A stretch of DNA of 64,000 bases from Rhizobium leguminosarum bv. viciae USDA 2370. GTDB lineage: Bacteria > Pseudomonadota > Alphaproteobacteria > Rhizobiales > Rhizobiaceae. Within the stretch, counting starts at the first letter, position 1. Every line of letters starts with the position of its first letter. Location: contig NZ_MRDL01000015.1 in assembly GCF_002008365.1 (NCBI RefSeq), positions 186,001-250,000 on the forward strand, in the 5' to 3' direction. The notes beneath the pieces are model-generated. The model was not told the DNA's origin and ran no database searches. It saw only the letters and a list, made by a program, of their open reading frames with translations. The position numbers and the translations under genes are program-made. Shown here one piece after another: positions 1 to 9,474 of this stretch.

Positions 1-1096
1 CGAGCTGAAGTTCGCCGCGGCCGGACACGTAGAACGAATCCTTGCCTTCGGCTTCTTCGATCTTCAGGGCGACGTTGCCTTCTGCTTCCTTGAAGAGACG
101 GTCGCGGATGACGCGTGAGGTCACCTTGTCGCCTTCGGTGCCCGCCAGCGGGCTATCGTTGACGATGAAGGACATGGTGACGGTCGGCGGATCGATCGGC
201 TGCGCCGGCAGCGGTGCGGTGATCGAAGGATCGCAGAAGGTATCGGCGACCGTGCCCTTGGAAAGGCCGGCGATCGCAATGATATCACCTTGATGCGCTT
301 CTTCGATCGGCTGACGTTCGATGCCGCGGAAGGCGAGGATCTTGGAAATACGGCCGGTTTCGATCGTCTTGCCGTCAGCGTGGAGAACCTTCACTGCCTG
401 GTTCGGCTTGATGGAACCGGAATTGATGCGGCCGGTGATGATGCGACCGAGGAAGGGGTTGGCTTCGAGAATCGTACCGATCATCGTGAACGGGCCTTCG
501 TGGACGGTCGGCTCCGGAACATGCTTGAGCACCAGGTCGAGAAGCGGCGTAAGACCCTGATCCTTCGGACCTTCCGGATTGACGTTCATCCAGCCGTCGC
601 GGCCCGAACCGTAGAGGATCGGGAAGTCGAGCTGCTCGTCGGTCGCGTCGAGGTTTGCAAAGAGGTCGAAGACTTCGTTGATGACTTCTTCGTGGCGGCC
701 ATCCGGACGGTCGATCTTGTTGATCGCGACGATCGGGCGAAGGCCAACCTTCAGCGCCTTGCCGACCACGAACTTGGTCTGCGGCATCGGGCCCTCGGAC
801 GCATCGACGAGAACGATCGCGCCATCCACCATCGAGAGAATGCGCTCGACTTCACCGCCGAAGTCAGCGTGGCCGGGGGTATCGACGATGTTGATGCGGA
901 CACCCTTCCATTCCACCGAGGTCGCCTTGGCGAGAATGGTGATGCCGCGTTCTTTTTCGAGATCGTTCGAGTCCATCACGCGCTCAGCGACACGCTGATT
1001 TTCGCGGAACGAGCCGGACTGCTTGAGAAGCTCATCCACCAGGGTCGTTTTGCCATGGTCAACGTGCGCGATGATCGCGATATTGCGAAGTGCCAT
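1..1096 (-). CDS. typA: GTP-binding protein TypA/BipA, 5' part (3' end outside window)
   Basis: Ribosome-associated translational GTPase of the EF-G family, involved in ribosome assembly and stress adaptation. The minus-strand reading frame opens [18 protein letters not shown], the TypA G1 loop (AHVDHGKTT), close to the N-terminus. About 365 codons are inside the window, covering the GTPase domain and the following beta-barrel region; the family is usually a little over 600 residues, so the C-terminal part lies beyond position 1. The start is chosen because the conserved G-domain begins a few residues later. The stop cannot be seen. Long plus-strand open frames over this stretch are antisense shadows. 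Confidence 0.95.
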   Translation of the reverse strand, partial: MALRNIAIIAHVDHGKTTLVDELLKQSGSFRENQRVAERVMDSNDLEKERGITILAKATSVEWKGVRINIVDTPGHADFGGEVERILSMVDGAIVLVDASEGPMPQTKFVVGKALKVGLRPIVAINKIDRPDGRHEEVINEVFDLFANLDATDEQLDFPILYGSGRDGWMNVNPEGPKDQGLTPLLDLVLKHVPEPTVHEGPFTMIGTILEANPFLGRIITGRINSGSIKPNQAVKVLHADGKTIETGRISKILAFRGIERQPIEEAHQGDIIAIAGLSKGTVADTFCDPSITAPLPAQPIDPPTVTMSFIVNDSPLAGTEGDKVTSRVIRDRLFKEAEGNVALKIEEAEGKDSFYVSGRGELQL

Positions 1097-1253
1097 ATGT
1101 GAAATCTCTGAAGCTGGGGCGCACGCTCTAGAGGGCGCGCCTATTAGTTTGGGGCGTCCATACAGTTTTTTTTGCGTTTGCGAAAGGGGGGAACGCGCAA
1201 AAGCTGCGGCAAGGCTGTCGCCCCGCCGCATCATCGCATGTCATCAAATTGTC

Positions 1254-3341
1254 TTAGGCGTCGCTGCCTGTCAATTCCTCGAAGGTCGAAAGTCCTTTTT
1301 TGACGAGCATCGCATCCGGGCTCGGCAGCTTGCCGCGGAAGGCCTTGTAGGCGTCCTCCGGATCGACCGAGCCGCCGACGGAATAGATGTTGTCCTTGAG
1401 CTTGCGCGCCATCTCGCCGTTGAAGGCGTCTCCCGTCTCCTCGAAGGCGGCGAAGGCGTCGGCGTCGAGCACCTCAGACCACATGTAGGAGTAATAACCG
1501 GCCGAATAACCGCCTGAAAAGATGTGCTGGAAGTGCGGCGTCGCATGGCGCATGACGATCGACTTCGGCATGCCGATCTCGGCCAGCACCTCACCCTGCA
1601 CCGCCATCGGGTCCTCGACGGTCGTTCTCGTGTGAAACGCCATGTCGACCAGCGCCGACGAGGTGAACTCGACCGTATTGAAGCCGGCATTGAAAGTGCG
1701 CGCTGCCAGCACCTTGTCGAGCAGAACCTGCGGCATCGGCTCGCCGGTTTCGACATGCACGGCATAGCGCTTCAGGATAGCGGGCACCGTCAGCCAGTGC
1801 TCGTAGAGCTGCGACGGCAACTCGACGAAATCGCGCGAAACGCCGGTGCCCGAAACCGAGGGATAGGTGACATTCGAAAGCATGCCGTGCAGCGCATGGC
1901 CGAATTCGTGAAACAGCGTGCGGGCATCATCGAGCGACAGCAGCGCCGGCTTGCCTTCCGCCGGCTTGGCGAAGTTGCAGACATTGTAGATGATCGGCAA
2001 TTCGCCGTGGCGGCCATCCTTCAGTTCCAGCCTGTGCTGCGATTGCAACGAGCTCATCCAGGCGCCGGAACGTTTCGAGCTGCGGGCGAAATAATCGCCG
2101 AGGAACAGGGCGACGAGCTTGTCCTCGCGGTCCCTGATTTCGAACACCCTGACATCCGGGTGATAGGCGGCCACGCCCTTCTTCTCGACGGCGCGGATGC
2201 CGAACAGCCGGCCGGCCACGTCGAAGCAGGCTTCGATGATCTTCTCGAGCTGCAGATAAGGCTTGAGCTCGGCTTCGGAGAAATCGAACTTCCGTGCGCG
2301 GATCTTTTCGGCATAGTGGCGCCAGTCCCAGGGCATCACCTCGTGGTTCCGGCCTTCCTCGGCGATCAATGCGGCGATGTCGACCTCCTCCTCGCCGGCG
2401 CGTTTCACCGCCCGCGCCCAGACGGCCCTCAGCAGGCCGTTCACCGCATCCGCCGTCTTCGCCATCGTGTTGTCGAGCTTCAGCTCGGCGAAATTGCCGT
2501 AGCCAAGCAGCGTCGCGACCTGATGGCGCAGCGCCAGCGTTTCCCTGATGACCGCGCGGTTGTCCGTCTCCCCGTCATTTTCGCCGCGCGCCACCCACGC
2601 CTTGAAAGCCTGCTCGCGCAGATCGCGGCGCTCCGAAAAGGTCAGGAACGGCTCGATGATCGAGCGTGACAGCGTCACCGCATATTTGCCCTCTTCGCCG
2701 CGTTCGCGCGCTGCCGCCGCCATCGCGTCACGAAGGAATTCCGGCAGGCCCTCGAGCTCGGCGTTGTCCGAAAGGACCAGTGCCCAGGCTTTCTCGTCGG
2801 CCAGCACGTTCTGGCCGAATTGCGTCCCGAGGCCGGCAAGCTTTTCATTGATCGCGGCGAGTTTTTCCTGTTCGGCCTTGTCAAGCTTGGCGCCCGATTT
2901 GACGAAGCCTTTCCAATGGCGTTCCAGCACGCGTGTCTGCTCGAGCGTCAGGCCAAGCGTCTCGCGATTCTCCCAGAGCGTGTCGATACGGGCAAAAAGC
3001 GCCGCATTCATCCCGATCTTCGAATAGTGGCGCGACATCTTCGGCGAGATCTCCCGCTCCAGCGCCTGGATCACATCATTGGTATGCGCGCCTGCTTTGT
3101 TCCAGAACAGCGCCGAGACACGCGACAGTGCGTCGCCGGCAATCTCCAGCGCCACGACCGTATTGGCGAATGTCGGCGCATCGCCGTTTCCGGCGATCTC
3201 GTCGATCTCCTTTTCATGCGCGGCAAGCCCGGCCTCGAAGGCGGCGGCAAAATCACCGTCATCCAGGGCATCGAAACGCGGCAGGCCGTGAAGACCGTCC
3301 CAGGTCACCAGCGCCGGATTGAAATCATGTGGAGAAGGCAT
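1254..3341 (-). CDS. dcp: M3 family zinc metallopeptidase, peptidyl-dipeptidase Dcp type
   Basis: 695-residue cytoplasmic zinc peptidase that degrades short peptides. The zinc/catalytic motif HEFGH is at residues 478-482, and downstream segments SGTGVSRDFVELPSQ and YEHW resemble the Dcp branch more than oligopeptidase A. An upstream ATG at 3458 would add 39 unconserved residues. The start at 3341 is preferred because AAGGAATTC lies just ahead of it and the protein then opens MPSPHDFNPALVTW, a normal M3 N-terminus. It stands alone on the minus strand, about 160 bp from typA, with no obvious terminator. The exact substrate class (dipeptidase versus oligopeptidase) is inference. Confidence 0.9.
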   Translation of the reverse strand: MPSPHDFNPALVTWDGLHGLPRFDALDDGDFAAAFEAGLAAHEKEIDEIAGNGDAPTFANTVVALEIAGDALSRVSALFWNKAGAHTNDVIQALEREISPKMSRHYSKIGMNAALFARIDTLWENRETLGLTLEQTRVLERHWKGFVKSGAKLDKAEQEKLAAINEKLAGLGTQFGQNVLADEKAWALVLSDNAELEGLPEFLRDAMAAAARERGEEGKYAVTLSRSIIEPFLTFSERRDLREQAFKAWVARGENDGETDNRAVIRETLALRHQVATLLGYGNFAELKLDNTMAKTADAVNGLLRAVWARAVKRAGEEEVDIAALIAEEGRNHEVMPWDWRHYAEKIRARKFDFSEAELKPYLQLEKIIEACFDVAGRLFGIRAVEKKGVAAYHPDVRVFEIRDREDKLVALFLGDYFARSSKRSGAWMSSLQSQHRLELKDGRHGELPIIYNVCNFAKPAEGKPALLSLDDARTLFHEFGHALHGMLSNVTYPSVSGTGVSRDFVELPSQLYEHWLTVPAILKRYAVHVETGEPMPQVLLDKVLAARTFNAGFNTVEFTSSALVDMAFHTRTTVEDPMAVQGEVLAEIGMPKSIVMRHATPHFQHIFSGGYSAGYYSYMWSEVLDADAFAAFEETGDAFNGEMARKLKDNIYSVGGSVDPEDAYKAFRGKLPSPDAMLVKKGLSTFEELTGSDA

Positions 3342-3488
3342 CGGAGAATTCCTTTTGGCATGCAGATGGATCGTCAATATAGGAGAGCCGTCGTGAAATT
3401 GGTATGTTGCCGGGTAGGGCCTTTTGCCCCGTCTGCCAATCTGATGGACGTCCGTCAAATCTGGTGGACAACAATTGATACGTGAAAA

Positions 3489-3504
3489 TTAACCAATCGT
3501 TAAC
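3489..3504 (+). promoter_or_regulatory. Candidate CtrA binding box
   Basis: The sequence reads TTAA-CCAATCG-TTAAC, an exact match to the TTAA-N7-TTAAC consensus of the alphaproteobacterial cell-cycle regulator CtrA. It overlaps a perfect 16-bp palindrome, CAATCGTTAACGATTG, at 3494-3509. It lies 65 bp upstream of the start of the unknown gene at 3569, a suitable distance for promoter control. No other full site was noticed elsewhere in the window by eye. Binding is inferred from the motif only. Confidence 0.55.
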
Positions 3505-3568
3505 GATTGACGCGAATCACGCGCAGGCGCTAGTTTTCCGATGTTCTTCTTGTAAGGGGACATGCGCC

Positions 3569-4000
3569 ATGGAAATTTTTTCTGTGCGGTCTTCTCAGAG
3601 TTTGCTTTTTAAAAACAATCCGAATAACGCAAAAAGTTCGAAGACCTCTGATATTGAAATCGAGACCAGAGCTGTCGCCCCGGCCTCGTTCCAGATCGAA
3701 GACGAAGTTGGCGAAGGCCCGGATTTCACCGCGGTCAGCCCTGGAGAGCTGCGCAATTACGCACGCCAGAGCTTCGACAGCGGCCTGATCGATCAGAATA
3801 CCTACGCCGCGATCTCCGAACCGCTGCCGATGCATGCGATCGATCCACTCGGCAACGTCATCGATCTCTCCAGCGTCACCGACGGCACCAGCTTCAATTT
3901 CCTCGATTATTACAAGAACCAGCTGCAGGTCGCCATGTCGATCGGCGATGCCAACGAGGTCCAGACGCTAAAATCGATCGTCAATTTCCTCGATGGCTGA
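3569..4000 (+). CDS. Unknown protein of 143 residues behind a CtrA-type box
   Basis: I do not recognise a family. The protein begins MEIFSVRSSQSLLFK, has a polar, acidic first third, and then a compact segment (GELRNYARQSFDSGLIDQNTY) followed by a predicted helix (FLDYYKNQLQVAMSIGDANE). No signal peptide, membrane segment or cysteine motif is visible. Start choice: an in-frame ATG at 3482 exists, but it lies upstream of the CtrA box; the ATG at 3569 has AAGGGGA about 8 nt ahead. A palindromic intergenic repeat follows immediately. The flagellar/cell-cycle flavour suggested by the CtrA box is inference. Confidence 0.7.
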   Translation: MEIFSVRSSQSLLFKNNPNNAKSSKTSDIEIETRAVAPASFQIEDEVGEGPDFTAVSPGELRNYARQSFDSGLIDQNTYAAISEPLPMHAIDPLGNVIDLSSVTDGTSFNFLDYYKNQLQVAMSIGDANEVQTLKSIVNFLDG

Positions 4001-4002
4001 TC

Positions 4003-4104
4003 GGAGCATGACGCCGAAAAGTGCGCAGCGGTTTTAGGATAGCGACATGCATAACAACAAAGACAAGCGCGTCGCATGATTCAAGTTTGGCGCGACGCGC
4101 TTTA
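4003..4104. repeat. Rhizobial intergenic palindromic repeat (RIME-like), copy 1
   Basis: Non-coding element containing GCGCAGCGGTTTT and an 11-bp inverted repeat, AAGCGCGTCGC (4065-4075) with GCGACGCGCTT (4092-4102). A diverged second copy with the same GCGCAGCGGTTTT block and the same CGACGCGCTTTAA end lies at 26571-26650. It resembles the RIME-type intergenic mosaic elements of Rhizobium. It sits between convergent genes, so the stem could also serve in 3'-end formation. Confidence 0.7.
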
Positions 4105-4105
4105 A

Positions 4106-4747
4106 TCAGGCCTTGCGCCAGCCGAGCAGGCCGGGCGTTGCGTGCCAGAGCGCCTGGGCGGCAAACCCCATGAAAAGCACGCCGGAGCAGCGCACGATCA
4201 ATCGCTCATGGGCGCGATAGAAGCGCCGCACCGTACCGGCGCCGATGATGCCGATCAGGATGATGTCGGCAGTCACGAAACCGACGAACGACACGACGAG
4301 AAGCACCGGCAACGCCTCGAAATCAAGCGCGCCGGCCGAGCCTGCAACCAGTGCGGTGAAGGTGGCGAGCGCCACCGGATAACCCTTCGGATTGGTGACG
4401 CCGAAGATCAGACCGCGGCGAAACGGCCGCTCGACCACAACAAGTGCCTGCCCTTCCGCTTTCGGCTTGGCATTGACCGCGCTCCAGCCGATCCAGGCGA
4501 GGTAGAAACCGCAGGCAAGGCCGAGCAGGTCGAAGACGAAGGTTCCGATCGTCTTTGCGCCGACGATCGCGATCAGCGCCAGCGACGACCAGATGAGATC
4601 CCCGACCAGATGCCCCATCATGAAGAAGGCGCCGGCCTTGCGGCCCTGCCCGGCGCCGATGCCGAGCAGTTGCAGGAAGGCAGGTCCTGGAATGAGCACG
4701 TAGAAGAGCGCCGCCAGAAAGGCGCCGAAGAGCAAAGACTGCGTCAT
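4106..4747 (-). CDS. LysE family amino-acid exporter / translocator
   Basis: 213-residue inner-membrane protein with about six hydrophobic segments. It opens MTQSLLFGAFLAALFYVLIPGP, the LysE/RhtB N-terminal pattern of a first helix ending in P-G-P. Members export amino acids such as lysine, arginine, threonine or homoserine lactones; the substrate cannot be told from sequence. It appears monocistronic. A second, only distantly similar member is at 20055. The start has CGGAGCA about 6 nt upstream. Confidence 0.85.
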   Translation of the reverse strand: MTQSLLFGAFLAALFYVLIPGPAFLQLLGIGAGQGRKAGAFFMMGHLVGDLIWSSLALIAIVGAKTIGTFVFDLLGLACGFYLAWIGWSAVNAKPKAEGQALVVVERPFRRGLIFGVTNPKGYPVALATFTALVAGSAGALDFEALPVLLVVSFVGFVTADIILIGIIGAGTVRRFYRAHERLIVRCSGVLFMGFAAQALWHATPGLLGWRKA

Positions 4748-5033
4748 GGAAATGCTCCGGAGGATGATGACGCCAGACTAAGCGATCACAGCCATCCGTC
4801 AAGGGTGGTGCACTGCCATGGAGAGTGGGATCTACCGGAGGCGGCTTTCGGCCCGAGGCGGACATCTGTTCGTTGGATGCCGCTGCTTTGCGTCCCCAAG
4901 TCGGTCGTCTACGGCGCTAGGCCCATCCCACAAGCCGACATCGTTGGGGTACTTCCGACCGCCACAGGACAGCTTAAATGCAAGCGTTCGAATCGCACCG
5001 GTGGCCGCGGTGGTACTGTCGTGTTGCTGGGAA

Positions 5034-5333
5034 CTATCCGACCTCTACCGCCTCCAGCACCCAGGCCGTTCTCTCTGCCAGTTCGGGAATCTTGGCCAGA
5101 TAGGCTTGATAATGGGGTGTCATGCGATGCACCTCGACGGCGGCGGCGTCCAGATAGAGTTCATCGAGCACGTATCGCTCGCCATGCGCCCGGTCGCACC
5201 AGACATCCCAGCGCAGATTGCCGGGTTCGGCCCGGCAAAGCGGTGCCATGCCAACAAGCAATGCTCGTAACTCGACGGCCTTTCCGAGATGAGCTGTCAG
5301 GATGGCTGTGATCTTGGTCGGCGACTGTGTCAT
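5034..5333 (-). CDS. Putative antibiotic-biosynthesis-monooxygenase (ABM) fold protein
   Basis: 99-residue protein starting MTQSPTKITAILTAHLGK. Pattern and size match the ABM/quinol-monooxygenase superfamily of small dimeric ferredoxin-like folds: a beta strand, then a helix (AVELRALLVGMAPLCRAEPG), then YVLDELYLDAAAVEVHR..PHYQAYLAKI, as in YgiN-like proteins. Members act on quinones or other electrophiles, or serve as heme-degrading enzymes; the substrate is unknown. The start at 5333 has AGGAGC about 8 nt upstream and is preferred to an ATG at 5444. It lies 115 bp downstream of the DJ-1/PfpI gene on the same strand and may share its transcript. Confidence 0.75.
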   Translation of the reverse strand: MTQSPTKITAILTAHLGKAVELRALLVGMAPLCRAEPGNLRWDVWCDRAHGERYVLDELYLDAAAVEVHRMTPHYQAYLAKIPELAERTAWVLEAVEVG

Positions 5334-5448
5334 ACAGAACGCTCCTGATGGAATGCATGAGGTAACTTGCTTGGGCGGACGAGACGTCGCGGGCCGGGAT
5401 AACAGCATAGAAGGCACGCCATCACCTTCCATGCCGTGTTCCATCAGA

Positions 5449-6249
5449 TCACGCCGAAACCGTCACCCGGTTGAGGGCCTCGACCAGTTTCGCCGCAAGA
5501 GGATGATCCGATCGCGGATTTTGGCCTGTGATCAGCTCGCGGTCCTCTATCACATGGGGGGAGAAGTCGACCGGGTTCGTCGTGACGTCGCCACCCGCCA
5601 TGCGCAATGCGTCTGGCATGTTGAAATAGAGCTTGCCATGAAGGACCTGTTCTTCGATCGGTTTCTCCTCACTGGCGGAGAACACCGTCATCTTATAACC
5701 GGCATACTGCCAGCCCCTAGCGAGTTCAGACGCTTCGGAAACATCGCCTGCAATCAGGGCAGCCCGATATTCCTTTGCGTGCGGCAGTGCGGCAAGCGAG
5801 GCGATCGGCCCGTGGCAAAGAAAGGCCGTGGGTTTCCGGCGAGCATGAAAGCGGCGGAGGATCTCGCCGAGATCGGCATCCTGCATAAGATCGACGGCCG
5901 GTGCCTGACCGCCGGGTACGAAGACGCCGGCATAACCATCGATCCCGTCTTCGATGACTGATCTCAATGTCCTGATATCGTTCATCGCCCGATGGTCGTC
6001 GAAAAAGGCGCGCCCGCGCTTGTGAGCAGCTTCGTCGCCGTCAAAATGCTGTGCCGCGTCCGACACGGGATCGATGTGCGGCTTGGTGCCGTCGGGCGTT
6101 GCCAACACGATCTCGTATCCGGCGGCAACAAGAGCCATGGCTGGCACCACGGTTTCGTTGAGATATTGGCCGGTTGGGCCAGTTCCACCGCCCTGAATTT
6201 CAATCCGGGTGGCATTCGACCCAACGACAAGAACGTTACCCTTGCTCAT
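5449..6249 (-). CDS. DJ-1/PfpI family protein (class-I glutamine amidotransferase-like, Hsp31-like)
   Basis: 266-residue cytoplasmic protein. The nucleophile elbow FLCHGP places the reactive cysteine at residue 145, followed by His146 as in the DJ-1/PfpI/Hsp31 superfamily. The flavodoxin-like opening strand is NVLVVGS and the strand before the active site is GVFVPGG. Family members act as glyoxalase III/deglycase, chaperone or oxidative-stress proteins. The neighbours (ABM protein, hydrolase, oxidoreductases) fit a role in reactive-carbonyl or redox stress, but that is inference. The start is the first ATG, with AAGGAGGATTC-type ribosome binding sequence 6-8 nt upstream. Confidence 0.85.
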   Translation of the reverse strand: MSKGNVLVVGSNATRIEIQGGGTGPTGQYLNETVVPAMALVAAGYEIVLATPDGTKPHIDPVSDAAQHFDGDEAAHKRGRAFFDDHRAMNDIRTLRSVIEDGIDGYAGVFVPGGQAPAVDLMQDADLGEILRRFHARRKPTAFLCHGPIASLAALPHAKEYRAALIAGDVSEASELARGWQYAGYKMTVFSASEEKPIEEQVLHGKLYFNMPDALRMAGGDVTTNPVDFSPHVIEDRELITGQNPRSDHPLAAKLVEALNRVTVSA

Positions 6250-6476
6250 AGAATCCTCCTTATTTGATGTGGTTAATTGGTGCCGTACGGCGGATGGTCA
6301 CGATGGTAGAGCCCTTCAGGGATGTCTGCAGGCCACCTTGGCTCCGCCTTCCGTAAGCATCCATTTCGCTTCGAAGCGTAAGGCTATAACGAGGGGTGGC
6401 ATCGTCTTATTCGCCTCTGTCGATCCGGATTTCAGTTGTTTCGCCCAAGCGAAAGAGGCGTGCTCGCCCTTGCCAC

Positions 6477-7232
6477 CTATTGGGCCGCCTTCACAATGAG
6501 ATCCGCTACCTCCTCGGGATGGGAGAGCATCGCCACGTGGCCGGAAGGTACTTCGATCATCTCCGCCTTTGCAGATTTCACCTGATCCCTTTGCATCTGG
6601 GGAGCGATGATCTGGTCCTGCGTCGCCACGACCATGAAAGACGGTTTGTCACGCCAGGCGGCATGGCTGACGGGCATGGTGGTGGCACGCACATGGAAAC
6701 GTCCCTGCACGACGGCAACGAGCCTCTGCTCGTCCGGGGAGAGGCCGGCCGCGAAGTACCTGGAAATGCCGTCATCGCTTATCTTCAGATACCCATCCTC
6801 GTCCTTGACGAATGTCTTCCGGCTTTCCTGGTCAGGGTATTTGGAGGCGACATCGACCAGCGATTGACCGGCATCAGGCGCGTAGGCGGCAACGTAGACC
6901 AGGGATTTCACCTTCTGGTCATCACCCGCTTCCGTGATGACTACGCCGCCCCACGAGTGACCGACGAGTACGATGGGTTCTTCGGCATCGCGGATCGCGC
7001 GCTTGGTGAAGGCCACGTCGCTCTCCAGGGACTCCAATGGATTTTGGACGGCGACAACTTTCAATCCGGCCTTTTCCAGAAGAGGGATGACTTTCTGCCA
7101 GGACGATCCGTCGGCGAAAGCGCCGTGAACAAGGACAACGGTCTTGGCTTTGAGATCCGCAGCGACCGCGGCGGGAGATGTGCTTGCGAACGCCACTAGG
7201 GCGCTGAAGATAAGTCCAAGGTTTCGGGACAT
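6477..7232 (-). CDS. Exported alpha/beta hydrolase
   Basis: 251-residue alpha/beta-fold hydrolase. The N-terminal 25 residues (MSRNLGLIFSALVAFAS...AAVAA) look like a Sec signal peptide, so the enzyme is probably periplasmic. Fold motifs: oxyanion strand VVLVHGAFADGSSW (residues 32-45), nucleophile elbow GHSWG with Ser93, probable acid Asp206 (TQDQIIAP) and His232 (SGHVAM). It resembles the salicylate-esterase/hydroxynitrile-lyase-like branch often annotated only as alpha/beta hydrolase; substrate unknown. Start at 7232 has GGAGAA upstream. It lies downstream of the truncated STAND regulator on the same strand, which may control it. Confidence 0.85.
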   Translation of the reverse strand: MSRNLGLIFSALVAFASTSPAAVAADLKAKTVVLVHGAFADGSSWQKVIPLLEKAGLKVVAVQNPLESLESDVAFTKRAIRDAEEPIVLVGHSWGGVVITEAGDDQKVKSLVYVAAYAPDAGQSLVDVASKYPDQESRKTFVKDEDGYLKISDDGISRYFAAGLSPDEQRLVAVVQGRFHVRATTMPVSHAAWRDKPSFMVVATQDQIIAPQMQRDQVKSAKAEMIEVPSGHVAMLSHPEEVADLIVKAAQ

Positions 7233-7453
7233 GCGAGTTCTCCGATCATTGATCTCGATGGCGACACGGGGAATAATCGACCAACCCAGCCTCGGACGCA
7301 TATTAATTGTGGTTAAATCCTGCGATTTTGCCGTGCTTAGTCGCGTGTTGGACTATTCGGGCTTTTTCTTTCGGATCCTTCGCCTATCGGGAACTGTCGA
7401 AGCCTGCGGCAGTCGTCCGTCACCGCCACAAACCCCGGAATTGCAAGGACGGC

Positions 7454-9004
7454 CTAAGACGCCCGGAGCTGCACCGTCTGTCCGCCATCCGAAGAGACAG
7501 CCATGCTTGCGCGGCACTGTTGAGGCGCTTGAACATGGTACAAAGACTGGCGTTGTTCGATGGGTGCGCGCTCCCCGGAGGCAAGGAGCTTGAACGCCGC
7601 ATAGGCTTTAGCGATGCCCGATAGCTTGAGGTGCGCAGGTCCTGTTCCCGGATGAAGTGAGAGGAGGGACTTGTCGATAAGATTGCCGATCGATTTGATG
7701 ATATCTGCCTGCTCGAAGTCATCATCTTCCACGACCGCGAGGGCAGCATCAACGGAGAACTCGCCCGGGAATACCGACAGTCGCCTGAATACCCGTTGAT
7801 CCATGTCGGATAAAAGAGCGTAACTCCAATCCATCATCGCTTCTGCGGTTTGGTGGCGTGGGTTGGCGTATCGGCTGCCCCTCCATCGCAAGGAGAGCTG
7901 GTTGTCCAACAGCTCCGCGACCCGATCTAGGCCGTAGGGGGCCATGCGGCTCGCCACAAGTTCTATCGCCAGCGGATTGCCGTCCAATCTCCGGCAAACA
8001 GCCGCTATTGCCGCTGCTTCCTCGTCGCCTAACGACTCCAGATAGCCGCCATCGACCGCACGTTCCACGAAAAGCTGAATCGCAGGCCAAAGTAGCGCCT
8101 GAGCGGCAGTCAAACGCCCTGTAGGCGGAGGAACACCAAGTGGCCGGAGAAGATATACGGCCTCGCCGGGCAAACGGAACGCTTCTCGGCTCGTGGCGAG
8201 AATATGCACACTGGCGGTACGCCTGAGCACCGAACTCACGATATCGGCCACGGTGTCAATAACGTGTTCGCAGTTGTCAAGGATTACGAGGGTGCCTCGT
8301 GGAGACAACTGACCGATGATGTCGCCGATGGCATCGCCTGCTGAAAAGGGGATCTCCAGAGCCGAGGCTACCGCTTCCAAGACGGCCGTTTCATCATCGA
8401 TGATGCCGAGATCGACAAAACACGCATGGTCAAACATGTGGAGGGCGTGCGCCACCAAGATGGCCAGAGTCGTCTTGCCGACCCCTCCTGCACCCACAAC
8501 GGTCACGAACCGGCGCTCAGCCACCATCTGCGAAAGCTTGGAAATATTCTCGTCTCGGCCGATAGGGTGGCTCAAACGAGGCGGAAAAGAGGTATTCGTT
8601 GCGCCGTCAGATCCATTGCAGCAAGCCTGATCGCAGCTCAAGGGCGCATACCTGTCCTCCGGCTCGGACGCCTCTTCCCATATGACGGGGGCGACGAAGC
8701 TGTAGCCGCGGCCCACCACGCTGACGATATAGCGATTACCGTTTTCGCCACAGCCGATTTCGCGCCTCAGATGCGTCATTTGCACTCTTATGTTGGAGGC
8801 TTCGACGTGGAGACCGGGCCATGCGAATGCCATGAGCTCCCCGTGAGAGAGAACCCGTCCATGATTTTGAACGAGAGCGGCAAGGACGTCGAAGGCGCGG
8901 CTGCCTATCGCAAGCAGATCGTCGCCTCGCCGGAGAACTCTTGCAGCCGGATTCAAGCGATATGGTCCGAACCCGAAATAGCCGTTCCCAGCGTGAGTTT
9001 CCAT
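7454..9004 (-). CDS. Winged-helix + STAND/NB-ARC ATPase regulator, short form lacking the C-terminal repeat domain
   Basis: 516 residues. Residues 8-107 form an OmpR/PhoB-type DNA-binding winged helix (FGFGPYRLNP...VVGRGYSFVAPV). A STAND-type NTPase follows: Walker A VGAGGVGKTT (170-179), Walker B LVILDNCEHV (239-248), sensor-1 ILATSREAFRL (268-278) and the GxPLA motif DGNPLAIELV (341-350), then a second winged-helix region. The similar gene at 9475 continues for roughly 450 residues of helical repeats; this one stops about 30 residues after the ASGER segment, so the sensor domain is missing. The start at 9004 has AGGGGA about 7 nt upstream. Likely an ATP-dependent transcription regulator of adjacent genes. 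Confidence 0.8.
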   Translation of the reverse strand: METHAGNGYFGFGPYRLNPAARVLRRGDDLLAIGSRAFDVLAALVQNHGRVLSHGELMAFAWPGLHVEASNIRVQMTHLRREIGCGENGNRYIVSVVGRGYSFVAPVIWEEASEPEDRYAPLSCDQACCNGSDGATNTSFPPRLSHPIGRDENISKLSQMVAERRFVTVVGAGGVGKTTLAILVAHALHMFDHACFVDLGIIDDETAVLEAVASALEIPFSAGDAIGDIIGQLSPRGTLVILDNCEHVIDTVADIVSSVLRRTASVHILATSREAFRLPGEAVYLLRPLGVPPPTGRLTAAQALLWPAIQLFVERAVDGGYLESLGDEEAAAIAAVCRRLDGNPLAIELVASRMAPYGLDRVAELLDNQLSLRWRGSRYANPRHQTAEAMMDWSYALLSDMDQRVFRRLSVFPGEFSVDAALAVVEDDDFEQADIIKSIGNLIDKSLLSLHPGTGPAHLKLSGIAKAYAAFKLLASGERAPIEQRQSLYHVQAPQQCRASMAVSSDGGQTVQLRAS

Positions 9005-9474
9005 ATTGGTTCCCCTCAATGGTTTTGCAATCGTAGGGCAGTTAATCCATATATATTCAGCTTCAATATTATGAGAGTTCGCTCCCAATGGGAGGTAAAA
9101 TCCGGTAAATATTGGCGTGGAATGGTTTGCCGCGGCAGAAACTTCGCGCCGGCGGTCCGAGACTTTACAGGCTGTAAGCAGTTATGCGCGACGGAGGCAC
9201 TGACCAGCAGACCTGTGCGGCGACGTTGTTTATTGATTTGAAGATCCAAGCATCGGGTGTTCCGTCGAGGAAAGACTGAACGGCGAGCGGTGGGCGCGGC
9301 CCTTAAAAATGAGGCAACTGGGGTCAGTTCGTCCGACAGGCCCACAGGCGGAAGGCAGACCCTCCCGTGTTCGTTCGCTTAGAGTGATGTTGAGATTGCC
9401 GCGTCCACCCGCGCGATAGTGACATTGATATCATTCTTGCGCCGGGTCGATCATCGGCACGCTAAGAGGAACAC
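9005..9474. other. 470-bp divergent intergenic region between two paralogous regulators
   Basis: It contains no convincing gene on either strand. It must carry the promoters of both the minus-strand regulator (start 9004) and the plus-strand one (start 9475). I could not identify consensus promoter hexamers or a clear operator palindrome by eye. The base composition is less GC-rich near the minus-strand start (TCCATATATATTCAGC around 9047). Confidence 0.5.

Noticed and set aside
290-1102. Long plus-strand open frame over typA
   Set aside because: Antisense shadow of the clearly conserved TypA frame; its translation is Arg/Asp-rich with no family resemblance.
4940-5010. tRNA-like fragment (GTTCGAAT)
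   Set aside because: The T-loop-like GTTCGAAT is not flanked by a pairing T-stem and no acceptor or anticodon arms are present.
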